From: Salegentibacter maritimus
GTDB taxonomy: Bacteria; Bacteroidota; Bacteroidia; Flavobacteriales; Flavobacteriaceae
DNA: 64,000 nt
Assembly: GCF_016236915.1 (NCBI RefSeq)
Contig: NZ_JAEHOK010000012.1
Span: forward strand, 62,001 to 126,000
Direction of reading: 5' to 3'
A program made the translations under genes and the position numbers. This document shows positions 17,314 to 27,263 of the stretch, in pieces (position 1 is the first letter of the stretch; every line of letters starts with the position of its first letter). Below the pieces are notes generated by a model. That model searched no databases and was not told the DNA's origin. It saw only the letters and a list, made by a program, of their open reading frames with translations.

Positions 17314-17607
17314 TTAATCGGCCAGAATAATAGCTTTATTATCTTTCAATTCTAAAACACCACCTTTTATCGTATAATAAAGAATATTACTACTGCCTTT
17401 ATCTTTTCTGAAGTCTCCAGAAAGCTCATCGTCCAGCTCCTTGTTAGAGGCAGCAAGTTCTATTTTAACTTCACCTTCAACCAAAGTAGAAACTATAGGC
17501 GCGTGATTATTCAGCATTTGAAATTCTCCGGCATGACCGGGAACTTTTACTGCATTAATATCAGCTTTAAAAACTACAGCTTCAGGGGTTACTATTTCTA
17601 AGTACAT
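17314..17607 (-). CDS. atpC: F-type ATP synthase epsilon subunit, short form
   Basis: A 97-aa protein covering only the N-terminal beta-sandwich domain of F1 epsilon (LEIVTPEAVVFKADINAVKVPGHAGEFQMLNNHAPIVSTL, ending GGVLELKDNKAIILAD). The usual two-helix C-terminal domain, which inhibits ATP hydrolysis in many bacteria, is absent, and a polar insert (NKELDDELSGDFRKDKGSS) replaces a loop. It lies 81 nt after atpD, with its own terminator. Separate atpDC loci are usual in Bacteroidetes. Confidence 0.93.
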   Translation of the reverse strand: MYLEIVTPEAVVFKADINAVKVPGHAGEFQMLNNHAPIVSTLVEGEVKIELAASNKELDDELSGDFRKDKGSSNILYYTIKGGVLELKDNKAIILAD

Positions 17608-17688
17608 ATCTTTTAGTTTACAGCCTACAACTATTACAAGGACATCATATTTTAGTTTGTGTTACCTACAATTGCGGCTAAAAATAAA

Positions 17689-19206
<1,518 letters not shown>

Positions 19207-19300
19207 TTAATTCTTTAATGTTTTCGTATTTAAAATATCTGAAAACCCCAATATTATAATTCACAATGCGTTAAAAACGCAGAAAGGTATTTTCAGGCTG

Positions 19301-19308
19301 CAAAGATA
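19301..19308 (-). promoter_or_regulatory. Putative -7 promoter element of atpDC
   Basis: On the minus strand TATCTTTG matches TAnnTTTG, about 98 nt before the atpD ATG. The leader between them contains a small hairpin (GCGTT/AACGC near 19269-19281). No convincing -33 element was seen. Confidence 0.3.
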
Positions 19309-19394
19309 GTTTTTTCTAAATAAAATCATACCTCTCTTAAAATAACTTTTTTCAAGCTTAGAAAAGCGAGCAAAATTAAGCCTTAAGCAGCCAT

Positions 19395-19433
19395 TAAAAC
19401 AAAAATCCCTCCTGAAAATTTCAAAAGGGATTT
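19395..19433 (-). terminator. Terminator after glmS
   Basis: AAATCCCT (19403-19410) pairs with AGGGATTT (19426-19433), with a smaller inner pairing in the loop. On the minus strand the stem is followed by a T-rich tail. It lies 30 nt after the glmS stop codon. The rest of the 19204-19462 gap holds only the atpD leader. Confidence 0.7.
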
Positions 19434-19462
19434 ATATATTCTTACTTAAATCGAATACGCCG

Positions 19463-21310
19463 TTATTCTACCGTAACCGACTTAGCTAAGTTTCTGGGTT
19501 GATCTACATTTTTCCCAAGCATTACCGCAATATGGTAAGACAACAACTGAAGCGGAATGGTTGTAACAAGTGGTGTTAAAGGCTCCAGGGTTTCAGGCAC
19601 TTCAATTACGTGATCGGCAAGTTCTCTTACTTCGGTATCACCTTCGGTAACAATAGCTATAATTTTACCTTTTCTAGACTTGATTTCCTGTATATTACTC
19701 ACCACCTTCTCATAATGCCCTTTTTTAGTCGCTATCACTACTACCGGCATTTCTTCATCAATAAGGGCAATAGGACCGTGTTTCATTTCGGCAGCCGGAT
19801 AGCCTTCAGCATGAATATAGGAAATTTCTTTAAGCTTAAGTGCCCCTTCTAATGCAACCGGAAAGTTATACCCCCTACCCAAGTAAAGGCAGTTTCTGGC
19901 ATCCTTATAAATATCGGCAATCATCTTTATATGTTCATCACCCTCTAAAGCACTTTCAATTTTAGAAGGAATACGCTCCATTTCCTGCAAATAGGTCATG
20001 AACTCTGTATGAGAAATAGTCCCATTTTGTTTGGCAAGTTTTAAAGCCAATAAAGTAAGTACTGTAATTTGAGTGGTAAAAGCTTTTGTTGAAGCCACAC
20101 CAATTTCGGGACCGGCATGAGTGTAAGCCCCTGCATGGGTTTCTCTTGAAATAGAAGACCCCACCACATTACAAACCCCAAAAGCAAATGCACCTTTCTC
20201 CTTGGCAAGTTTTATAGCCGCCATCGTATCGGCAGTTTCCCCACTTTGGGAAATTGCTATAATGACATCTTTTTCTGAAATAATAGGATTACGATACCTA
20301 AATTCTGAAGCATATTCCACTTCTACAGGAATCCTCGCCAGTTCTTCAAAAATATATTCGGCAACTAAACCGGCATGCCAGCTGGTACCACAGGCCACGA
20401 TAAGAATTCGTTTCGCATTAGCTATACGTTCCAGATTATCGTCTACTCCTGCCATTCTAATTATACCTTCGTCGGGCAACATCCTACCCCGATAAGTATC
20501 TTTTATTGCAGTTGGTTGCTCATGAATTTCTTTAAGCATAAAGTGCTCATAACCACCTTTTTCTATCTGCTCTAGATTAAGTTGCAACTCCTGAACATAA
20601 GGAACCACTAAAGTATCGTCATGAATCTTTCGTACTTTAACCTCTTTCCCCCTGCGTACCACAGCCATTTCACCATCTTCCAGGTAAATTGCATTATTGG
20701 TATACTCAATAAAAGGCGAAGCATCTGAGGCTATAAAAAATTCATCTTCCCCAACTCCAATGGCAAGCGGACTCCCTAAACGAGCCACAACAATTTCATC
20801 TGGTTTGGTTTTATTATAAACCGCAATTGCATAAGCACCAATAGTTTGGTTTAATGCAATTTGAACGGCCTTACCAAGCTTAACACCTTCTTTTATAATT
20901 ACATCTTCAATAAGATTAACCAATACTTCGGTATCGGTATCACTTTTAAAGGTGTACCCCCTGGTTTTCAATTCTTTTTTTAAAGCATCGTAATTTTCTA
21001 TAATGCCATTATGAATAATAACTAAATCTCCCGAATTTGAATAATGCGGATGACTGTTTACATCGCTTGGCTCTCCATGAGTAGCCCAGCGTGTATGGCC
21101 TATCGCAACATTTCCGTTGGTAGTTATGGTATTTTCAAGTTTTTCTTTTAGAGCCGCAACCTTACCTTGTGTTTTGCAAAGCTTAAGTTCTTCTCCATCA
21201 TAAAGGGCAATTCCTGCACTATCGTATCCACGATATTCCAGTCTTTGAAGCCCCTTAAGGACAACGGGATAAGCATCCCTGTGCCCAATATATCCTACAA
21301 TTCCGCACAT
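19463..21310 (-). CDS. glmS: Glutamine-fructose-6-phosphate aminotransferase (isomerizing)
   Basis: A 615-aa two-domain enzyme making glucosamine-6-phosphate, the entry to peptidoglycan and LPS amino sugars. The N-terminal glutaminase domain starts with the nucleophile Cys2 (MCGIVGYIG) and has GHTRWATHGEPS and HNGIIENY. The two SIS domains carry SQSGETADT and ALEGALKLKEISYIHAEGYPAAEMKHGPIALID. The C terminus PRNLAKSVTVE is canonical. It is the last gene after a GlgA-like and a DUF4270 gene, with a 27-nt gap. Confidence 0.98.
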   Translation of the reverse strand: MCGIVGYIGHRDAYPVVLKGLQRLEYRGYDSAGIALYDGEELKLCKTQGKVAALKEKLENTITTNGNVAIGHTRWATHGEPSDVNSHPHYSNSGDLVIIHNGIIENYDALKKELKTRGYTFKSDTDTEVLVNLIEDVIIKEGVKLGKAVQIALNQTIGAYAIAVYNKTKPDEIVVARLGSPLAIGVGEDEFFIASDASPFIEYTNNAIYLEDGEMAVVRRGKEVKVRKIHDDTLVVPYVQELQLNLEQIEKGGYEHFMLKEIHEQPTAIKDTYRGRMLPDEGIIRMAGVDDNLERIANAKRILIVACGTSWHAGLVAEYIFEELARIPVEVEYASEFRYRNPIISEKDVIIAISQSGETADTMAAIKLAKEKGAFAFGVCNVVGSSISRETHAGAYTHAGPEIGVASTKAFTTQITVLTLLALKLAKQNGTISHTEFMTYLQEMERIPSKIESALEGDEHIKMIADIYKDARNCLYLGRGYNFPVALEGALKLKEISYIHAEGYPAAEMKHGPIALIDEEMPVVVIATKKGHYEKVVSNIQEIKSRKGKIIAIVTEGDTEVRELADHVIEVPETLEPLTPLVTTIPLQLLSYHIAVMLGKNVDQPRNLAKSVTVE

Positions 21311-21337
21311 AATAGTATATTGGTATTAGTTAGTAAA

Positions 21338-22939
21338 TTATTTAATCTCTGTGTAGTATATTCTAAGTTTTAATCGTTTCTCTTCATCGTTTGATAGGTT
21401 ACCGTGCAAAACAGTGCCCTCGGGGGTTGTAATTACTTCTGATGGTATTGTCTCAATATCATCAAGCCCTCTCACACCTGATTGTAATGGGGTAATAGGA
21501 CCGTCTCTTCTGTCTAAAAATACATTGTTAATATTATCAACCAACACCAATCCCAACCGAACATTCTCAGCATCATCCTCCAAAATATTGGTTACGTGCT
21601 GGGTAAGATTTATTTTATATCCAACAGGCTCATCATTAGAGGCATCTTTCAAAATTTTAGAAAAGGAAGTTAGGGAATTAAGTGGTTGGGCAGAATTAAA
21701 ATCCTGAACAAAATTACGAGCAAAACTTAAATCTGCCAGCAACCTTCCATTATCAAGGTCATACAAATAAAGCCTATTATACTCATTCATCTCACTAACA
21801 AAGCTTTTATCTACGTAAAAATTAAGATTAACCTCGTTAATAAGCCAGTCTTTTTCTTTTAAAGCCTCTATTTGCTCTTCATCCTGAAAAAGCTCTATCA
21901 CCGCCATACTTCCTTCCCCCCCATTCAGGAAAAGCTTTTCAGCACCTGCTTCCGCATTACTTTCTTCTATAGCCTGCAATATATCTCCCGGATACTCTCC
22001 TTTAAAACTATTTACAATAGTACTACCCAAATCAAGTTTATATTGTTTACGACGTCTTATGGTATCTGTACCGCCATCATCATTGGTGGTTTCCACCTCA
22101 TTGGTATAAAACAGTTCTATTCCGGCACCAGACTCTTTATTAAGGTTAAAAAAGATCATGGTTCCATCTTCTTCTTTTGGCTCGGCTTTAATAAACATTC
22201 CGCGCAAGTAATTCTTAAAATTATTATTATTACTAAGTACGCCAGAACCTTCATTTTCTATAATTTTTTCCTGAAAATACGCAGTCGGAAGTTTAATTCT
22301 TAACGCCGGACCGGAAGCAATGGTATCTTGCTCACCCTGGTCATTTTCTTCATAGGAAACAATAGCCTGATTAGAAGGCAGAAAATTATCATTTTCGTAA
22401 ATCACCTCCCCGGTAAGGTTTTGTTCAAATAAATCTTGATCATCTGAGTAATAACGTTGACTATCCTGAAAATCGGCATCTGGATCTAAATCTCTCAAAT
22501 AATAATTAGATTCCTGAATAGAAATTTTAATTGGAGTGTTGCCATACACAGAGTCTAAAGCATAAGTTATATTCCCATCTTCATCTGAATCAGCTTCAGT
22601 ACTAAAATAAGGAATTGTTAAAACCACACTATCAAGCTCTGGTTCTGTACCAAAAGTAGGGTTTTGTGTAGGTAGTGAAATTTGAGTAAGAATACTTGCT
22701 GTGGTTTGCCCGTAAATAGGATGATTATAAACCCCCAATAAATGGTTTCCAAGCTTATTTGTTTGTACTGAATTGATTTTTTTACTGTAGGCAGTAACTT
22801 CAACCTCCTCTAGCTCAAGATCACTGGTATTTTCAATAATCTCACCTCCAACAGTACTATACTCATCATCACAGGCCACAAAAGCAAAAACAACAACAAG
22901 TAAAGTTGCTGTTTTATACATCATTCTCATTAAATTCAT
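21338..22939 (-). CDS. DUF4270 family lipoprotein
   Basis: A 533-aa exported protein with a lipoprotein signal: a hydrophobic segment ATLLVVVFAFVAC with the lipobox cysteine at residue 23, followed by acidic residues (DDEY), a common Bacteroidetes surface-export context. The body matches the DUF4270 pattern (TVGGEII, the early NHPIYGQTTASILTQ and the late NLYLDRRDGPITPL-like block near the end). The function is unknown. Conserved placement beside the GlgA-like gene and glmS suggests an envelope role. The start could be any of several early Met codons. Confidence 0.82.
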   Translation of the reverse strand: MNLMRMMYKTATLLVVVFAFVACDDEYSTVGGEIIENTSDLELEEVEVTAYSKKINSVQTNKLGNHLLGVYNHPIYGQTTASILTQISLPTQNPTFGTEPELDSVVLTIPYFSTEADSDEDGNITYALDSVYGNTPIKISIQESNYYLRDLDPDADFQDSQRYYSDDQDLFEQNLTGEVIYENDNFLPSNQAIVSYEENDQGEQDTIASGPALRIKLPTAYFQEKIIENEGSGVLSNNNNFKNYLRGMFIKAEPKEEDGTMIFFNLNKESGAGIELFYTNEVETTNDDGGTDTIRRRKQYKLDLGSTIVNSFKGEYPGDILQAIEESNAEAGAEKLFLNGGEGSMAVIELFQDEEQIEALKEKDWLINEVNLNFYVDKSFVSEMNEYNRLYLYDLDNGRLLADLSFARNFVQDFNSAQPLNSLTSFSKILKDASNDEPVGYKINLTQHVTNILEDDAENVRLGLVLVDNINNVFLDRRDGPITPLQSGVRGLDDIETIPSEVITTPEGTVLHGNLSNDEEKRLKLRIYYTEIK

Positions 22940-22952
22940 TCGATAAAAATTT

Positions 22953-23765
22953 CTATTCAGATAAAACTTCGTTAGTATAAAAATCCTGATAAGCCTGGCT
23001 AAATTCTTCCCTATTTTTATAAGGAAGCAATGGCTTATTAATTCTGGTTAAATATGTAGCAAGTTCTTCAGGGATATTATCACCGGCTGTAATTACCGCA
23101 TCTGAATGATCTGCTGCCAGCTTCATTAAATTAACAAAGTTTGGGGTTTTTAAATGTTTTATATCTTCTTTCTCCATTCCGTCATACAAGACTTTCTCCT
23201 GCATCTCTTCATCTAACGTTCCTTCGAAGTCTTGATTGTATACAGAAGTAACTATTTTTGCACCATTGAACAAAGGCTCATTCCCATAATAACATCTTAG
23301 ATACAACGGAAGCAAGGATGCCAGCCAACCATGTACGTGGATAATATCGGGCGACCAATTTAATTTTTTAACGGTTTCTATTACTCCTTTAGCAAAAAAG
23401 ATGGCGCGCTCGTCATTATCTTCAAATAAGTTACCATCCTCATCAGTGAGAGTAGCTTTTCTTTTAAAATAATCTTCATTATCTATAAAGTAAACCTGCA
23501 TTCTTTCCTTAGGAATAGATGCCACTTTAATAATCAATGGCATATCTAGATCATTAATCACCAAATTCATCCCAGAAAGCCTTATCACTTCGTGAAGTTG
23601 GTGGCGGCGTTCATTGATATTACCAAACCGGGGCATAAAAATTCTTATTTGCCCTCCAATATTATTTACCATTTTTGCGGCTTCAAAAGACGTGGATGAT
23701 ATTTCGGTTTCGGGCAGGTAAGGAATAACTTCAGATGATACGTATAATATCCTCTTATCTTTCAT
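22953..23765 (-). CDS. Glycogen/starch synthase-like protein, N-terminal domain only
   Basis: A 270-aa protein resembling only the N-terminal Rossmann domain of GT5 glycogen synthases: ILYVSSEVIPYLPETEISSTSFEAAKMV, then DIIHVHGWLASLLPLYLR, then VITAGDNIPEEL. A full GlgA is about 480 aa, and the C-terminal nucleotide-sugar domain is missing. The KxGGL motif that binds ADP-glucose near the N terminus is replaced by ETEISS. It is therefore unlikely to be a working glycogen synthase. It is the first gene of the GlgA-like/DUF4270/glmS transcript and diverges from panC. Confidence 0.78.
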   Translation of the reverse strand: MKDKRILYVSSEVIPYLPETEISSTSFEAAKMVNNIGGQIRIFMPRFGNINERRHQLHEVIRLSGMNLVINDLDMPLIIKVASIPKERMQVYFIDNEDYFKRKATLTDEDGNLFEDNDERAIFFAKGVIETVKKLNWSPDIIHVHGWLASLLPLYLRCYYGNEPLFNGAKIVTSVYNQDFEGTLDEEMQEKVLYDGMEKEDIKHLKTPNFVNLMKLAADHSDAVITAGDNIPEELATYLTRINKPLLPYKNREEFSQAYQDFYTNEVLSE

Positions 23766-23844
23766 AAATAGATGGCTTTAATTGCGATTGCGAACAAAAA
23801 ACACGCAAAATTACAAAAATTTATGCAGATTGCTAGTAATATAT

Positions 23845-23852
23845 TAAGTTTG
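23845..23852 (+). promoter_or_regulatory. Putative -7 promoter element of panC
   Basis: TAAGTTTG matches TAnnTTTG, 23 nt before the panC ATG, in the 110-nt divergent gap with the GlgA-like gene. A minus-strand TAATTTTG (23806-23813) in the same gap could serve the opposite gene. The -33 elements are not clear. Confidence 0.35.
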
Positions 23853-23875
23853 CACGCTGTTAATTTTATAATAAA

Positions 23876-24733
23876 ATGCAGGTTTTCAAAGAAAAAACCC
23901 TTCTAAAAGCGGCGGTTAAGGCCGCAAAATCCAATGCAAAAATCATTGGTTTAGTCCCCACCATGGGGGCATTACACCAGGGACATTTATCCCTGGTAAA
24001 ACAAGCATTACAGGAATGTGATCAAGTGATTATCAGCATCTTTGTAAACCCAACCCAATTTGACAACCCTGCCGATCTTGAGAAATATCCGCGTACTTTA
24101 GAGGAAGATATAAGGCTTTTAAAACAAGCCGATCCTGAGCTTTGGATTTTCACTCCCACAGCTAAAGAATTATATGGCGAAAATATAAGTGCCGAGCAGT
24201 TTAATTTTGATGGATTAGAGCAAGTAATGGAGGGAAAACACCGAAACGGACATTTTGACGGGGTTGGAACCATCGTAAAAAGACTCTTCGAAGTAATTAC
24301 GCCACACAAGGCTTTTTTTGGTGAAAAAGATTTTCAGCAATTACAAATTGTAAGAAAATTAATTGATAAAACCGGACTTCCTGTAGAAATAGTAGGCTGC
24401 CCCATTTTAAGGGAAGAAAATGGATTAGCAAGAAGTTCCCGAAATGAGAGGTTGAATACTTTTGAGCGTGAGGAAGCCTCTTTTATTTACAAAACCCTGC
24501 TTAAAGTTAACGAACTATTTGGCACAAAAAGTGCAGAATATATTCAAAACTGGGTAGAGGGGCAATTTAAAAATCATCAGGTTTTAAAACTAGAATATTT
24601 TGAGATTGCCAATACCCAAACATTAGAAAAAATTAACCGAAAAAGAAAAGGCAATACCTACCGTGCATTTATCGCGGCCTATGTTGGAGAAGTTAGGCTT
24701 ATAGACAATATTGCCCTAAATAACGAAGAATAA
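23876..24733 (+). CDS. panC: Pantothenate synthetase
   Basis: A 285-aa enzyme joining pantoate and beta-alanine with ATP. It has the HIGH-type motif TMGALHQGHLSLV, the FVNPTQFDNPADLEKYPRTLEED block, FFGEKDFQQLQIVRKL and RSSRNERL. Length is normal. It is followed after 3 nt by panD, giving the beta-alanine supply and its use in one operon. Confidence 0.97.
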   Translation: MQVFKEKTLLKAAVKAAKSNAKIIGLVPTMGALHQGHLSLVKQALQECDQVIISIFVNPTQFDNPADLEKYPRTLEEDIRLLKQADPELWIFTPTAKELYGENISAEQFNFDGLEQVMEGKHRNGHFDGVGTIVKRLFEVITPHKAFFGEKDFQQLQIVRKLIDKTGLPVEIVGCPILREENGLARSSRNERLNTFEREEASFIYKTLLKVNELFGTKSAEYIQNWVEGQFKNHQVLKLEYFEIANTQTLEKINRKRKGNTYRAFIAAYVGEVRLIDNIALNNEE

Positions 24734-24736
24734 ACT

Positions 24737-25087
24737 ATGCAAGTTCACGTAGTAAAATCTAAAATACACAGAGTAAAAGTTACAGGTGCCGATCTTAATT
24801 ACATAGGCAGTATTACTATAGATGAAGATCTTATGGAAGCTGCCAATATAATTGAAGGGGAAAAAGTCCAAATTGTAAACAACAACAATGGAGAACGCCT
24901 GGAAACATATGTAATACCGGGTCCAAGAAATTCTGGCGAAATTACCTTAAATGGTGCCGCGGCCAGGAAAGTTGCCAAGGGGGATATTTTAATATTAATC
25001 GCTTATGCTATTATGGATTTTGAAGAAGCAAAATCATTTAAACCTTCACTGGTATTCCCTAATGAAGAAAACAATCTTTTGAGCTAA
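24737..25087 (+). CDS. panD: Aspartate 1-decarboxylase precursor
   Basis: A 116-aa pyruvoyl enzyme precursor that makes beta-alanine from aspartate. The self-cleavage site is Gly24-Ser25 in [16 protein letters not shown]; Ser25 becomes the pyruvoyl group. KIHRVKVT and [22 protein letters not shown] are canonical. It sits 3 nt after panC and 5 nt before the flippase-like gene. Confidence 0.97.
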   Translation: MQVHVVKSKIHRVKVTGADLNYIGSITIDEDLMEAANIIEGEKVQIVNNNNGERLETYVIPGPRNSGEITLNGAAARKVAKGDILILIAYAIMDFEEAKSFKPSLVFPNEENNLLS

Positions 25088-25092
25088 TTCAT

Positions 25093-26058
25093 TTGAATAA
25101 GAACCTGGTTAAAATACTTAAAATTATACTCCCACTTTTACTGGGAGTTTTTTTAGTTTGGTATTCCCTGAATACCGCCACACCAGAAGAAAGGGAAGAA
25201 TTGTGGCAAAATATTTTAAACGCCAATCCCTGGTTTTTACTACTATCTATGGTTCTTGGCGGCCTCTCCCACCTTTCGCGTGCGTACCGCTGGAAGTTTA
25301 TGCTAGAACCTATGGGCTACAAACCCAGGCTCCTCAATAGCTTTATGGCCGTAATGGCCGGGTACCTGGCAAATTTCGGAATTCCAAGATCGGGGGAAGT
25401 TTTGCGCGCAGCGAGTCTCTCCTCTTATGAAAAGATCCCTTTTGAAAAAGCATTCGGGACCATTATTTCTGAAAGAATTGCCGATGTTGTTATTATGCTG
25501 TCTATTACAGCATTCACATTATTGCTTCAAACCGAATATTTACTCACTTACTTTAGCAATAATAATATTAACCCCTTAACCAGTTTCGGTTTACTTATAG
25601 CTCTTTTATTACTTGGCATTATTGTACTTCAGTTTATAAAAAGATCACAACTCTCATTTTTAGTTCGCATAAAAAAAATGGCACGCGGACTTTTAGAAGG
25701 GATGCGAAGTATTTTTAAAATGGAACAAAAATGGGCATTTATCTTCCATACCCTGTTTATATGGATTATGTACATTCTAATGTTCTATGTAATTATTTTT
25801 GCCGTTCCCGGAATGGAAAAAGTTAGTTTCTCTGTAGTTATGGCTACTTTTGTTGTGGGTTCTTTTGCAGTTTCGGCTACCAATGGTGGAATTGGCGTTT
25901 ACCCCGTGGCCATTGGTGCTATCTTAGTTGTTTTTGGCATTTCTAAACAAACCGGCGAAGCCTTTGGATGGATTACCTGGAGCACACAAACCCTTTTGGT
26001 ACTTATCCTGGGCGGACTTTCCTTCATTTTCCTCCCAATTTTCAACCGTCGGAAATAA
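25093..26058 (+). CDS. Flippase-like integral membrane protein (LPG synthase TM family)
   Basis: A 321-aa membrane protein of the lysylphosphatidylglycerol synthase transmembrane (UPF0104) family, about eight helices. It has the conserved SHLSRAYRWKFMLEPMGY and GYLANFGIPRSGEVLRAASL blocks and the NGGIGVYPVAIGAIL motif near the C terminus. It lacks the cytoplasmic aminoacyl-transferase domain of MprF, so a lipid-flippase-like role is likely but unproven. The start is TTG at 25093, 5 nt after panD. This gene is commonly found after panCD in Flavobacteriia (from memory). Confidence 0.85.
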   Translation: MNKNLVKILKIILPLLLGVFLVWYSLNTATPEEREELWQNILNANPWFLLLSMVLGGLSHLSRAYRWKFMLEPMGYKPRLLNSFMAVMAGYLANFGIPRSGEVLRAASLSSYEKIPFEKAFGTIISERIADVVIMLSITAFTLLLQTEYLLTYFSNNNINPLTSFGLLIALLLLGIIVLQFIKRSQLSFLVRIKKMARGLLEGMRSIFKMEQKWAFIFHTLFIWIMYILMFYVIIFAVPGMEKVSFSVVMATFVVGSFAVSATNGGIGVYPVAIGAILVVFGISKQTGEAFGWITWSTQTLLVLILGGLSFIFLPIFNRRK

Positions 26059-26095
26059 ATTATATCTTGTGTTGGTTAAACAAAACCCAACACCT

Positions 26096-27244
26096 ATGAT
26101 TAAAAAATTACTAATTTTTGTGCTGCTGGTAGCACCGCTACTAAGTTCAGCACAAACACTTTATGAAACTATTTCTTCCCAAAAACTTGGGGAAACAAGG
26201 GAAATTAAAATTCAATTACCAAGAAATTACGAAGAAAACACCGAAAAAACCTACCCGGTAATCCTGGTATTAGATGGCGACTATCTATTTGAACCCATGG
26301 CCGGCAATGTAGATTATTATTCCTATTGGGAAGATGCCCCCGAAATGATTGTAGTTGGCGTCAACCAAAGTAAATCGCGTATGGACGATGCTTATTATGA
26401 AGATCGAAATTTTCTTCCGGCAAATAAAGGCGCAGCCTTTTTTGAATTCCTGGGAATGGAACTTTTGCAGCATATAGATAATAAATATAGGACTGCTAAT
26501 TTTAGAGTAATTGCGGGCCACGATTATACGGCAAATTTCATTAATTATTACCTGTTGAAATCCAATCCTATTTTTCATGGCTATATCAATTTAAGCCCGG
26601 ACCTGGCACCCCAAATGGTAGATCGTATCAGCAATGCCTTAAGGAAATCTGAAACCAAAAAATGGCTTTATTTGGCTACCGGAACCGATGATATCCCACA
26701 GCTAAAAAATGGGATCGAAGCCCTTAACGAACAACTAACAGCTTTGGAAAACGATTTGGTGACCTATGAGTTTGATAATTTTGAAAATGCTACCCACTAT
26801 TCTTTGGTAGGAAAAGCAATCCCTGCCGCCCTCGAGAGCATTTTTAATGTTTACAGACCTATAAGTAAGAAAGATTACAATGAGCTTTTGCTACAAACTT
26901 CGGTTTCTTCAGTAGAGTTTTTAACCGATAAATATGAAAGCATAAACGAGCTTTTCGGTATTGAGAAAAAAATACGCTTAGAAGATTTTATGGCCATTCA
27001 TAATGCGATTGAAAAAACGAAAAGATGGGAAGATTACAAAGGTTTAAGTGACCTGGCTTATGACAACTATCCCGGGACTATGCTTGGCACTTACTTTGAA
27101 GCTCGTTACGAAGAGGAAACCGGCAATCCTAGAAAAGCAATGCGAACCTACCAAAATGCATACGGACAAGAAAAAATAGCATTTTTAAACACCGATTTTA
27201 TGCTGGCAAAAGCCGATGCAATTAAAAAAGATTTCGGTTATTAG
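26096..27244 (+). CDS. Secreted esterase-fold (PF00756-like) protein lacking the usual nucleophile
   Basis: A 382-aa protein with signal peptide (KLLIFVLLVAPLLSSAQ) and an esterase-D-type alpha/beta hydrolase core: TYPVILVLDGDYLF, then FRVIAGHDYTANFINYY, then a late ATHYSLVG histidine. The nucleophile elbow, normally GHSxGG, reads GHDYTA, with Asp143 where Ser is expected. A helical TPR-like tail (EETGNPRKAMRTYQNAY) follows. The reading frame is open back to 25928, but ATG 26096 gives the signal peptide. It follows the flippase gene by 37 nt. It is either a non-catalytic relative or a hydrolase with a different nucleophile. Confidence 0.78.
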   Translation: MIKKLLIFVLLVAPLLSSAQTLYETISSQKLGETREIKIQLPRNYEENTEKTYPVILVLDGDYLFEPMAGNVDYYSYWEDAPEMIVVGVNQSKSRMDDAYYEDRNFLPANKGAAFFEFLGMELLQHIDNKYRTANFRVIAGHDYTANFINYYLLKSNPIFHGYINLSPDLAPQMVDRISNALRKSETKKWLYLATGTDDIPQLKNGIEALNEQLTALENDLVTYEFDNFENATHYSLVGKAIPAALESIFNVYRPISKKDYNELLLQTSVSSVEFLTDKYESINELFGIEKKIRLEDFMAIHNAIEKTKRWEDYKGLSDLAYDNYPGTMLGTYFEARYEEETGNPRKAMRTYQNAYGQEKIAFLNTDFMLAKADAIKKDFGY

Positions 27245-27263
27245 CAGCAAAATTTAAAGCTAA

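Noticed and set aside
22953-23765. Truncated glgA pseudogene
   Set aside because: The frame is intact, ends normally, and the gene sits in a tidy operon; a stand-alone N-terminal domain is the better reading.
25928-26095. N-terminal extension of the esterase-fold protein
   Set aside because: It would overlap the end of the flippase-like gene by 131 nt and bury the clear signal peptide that begins at ATG 26096.
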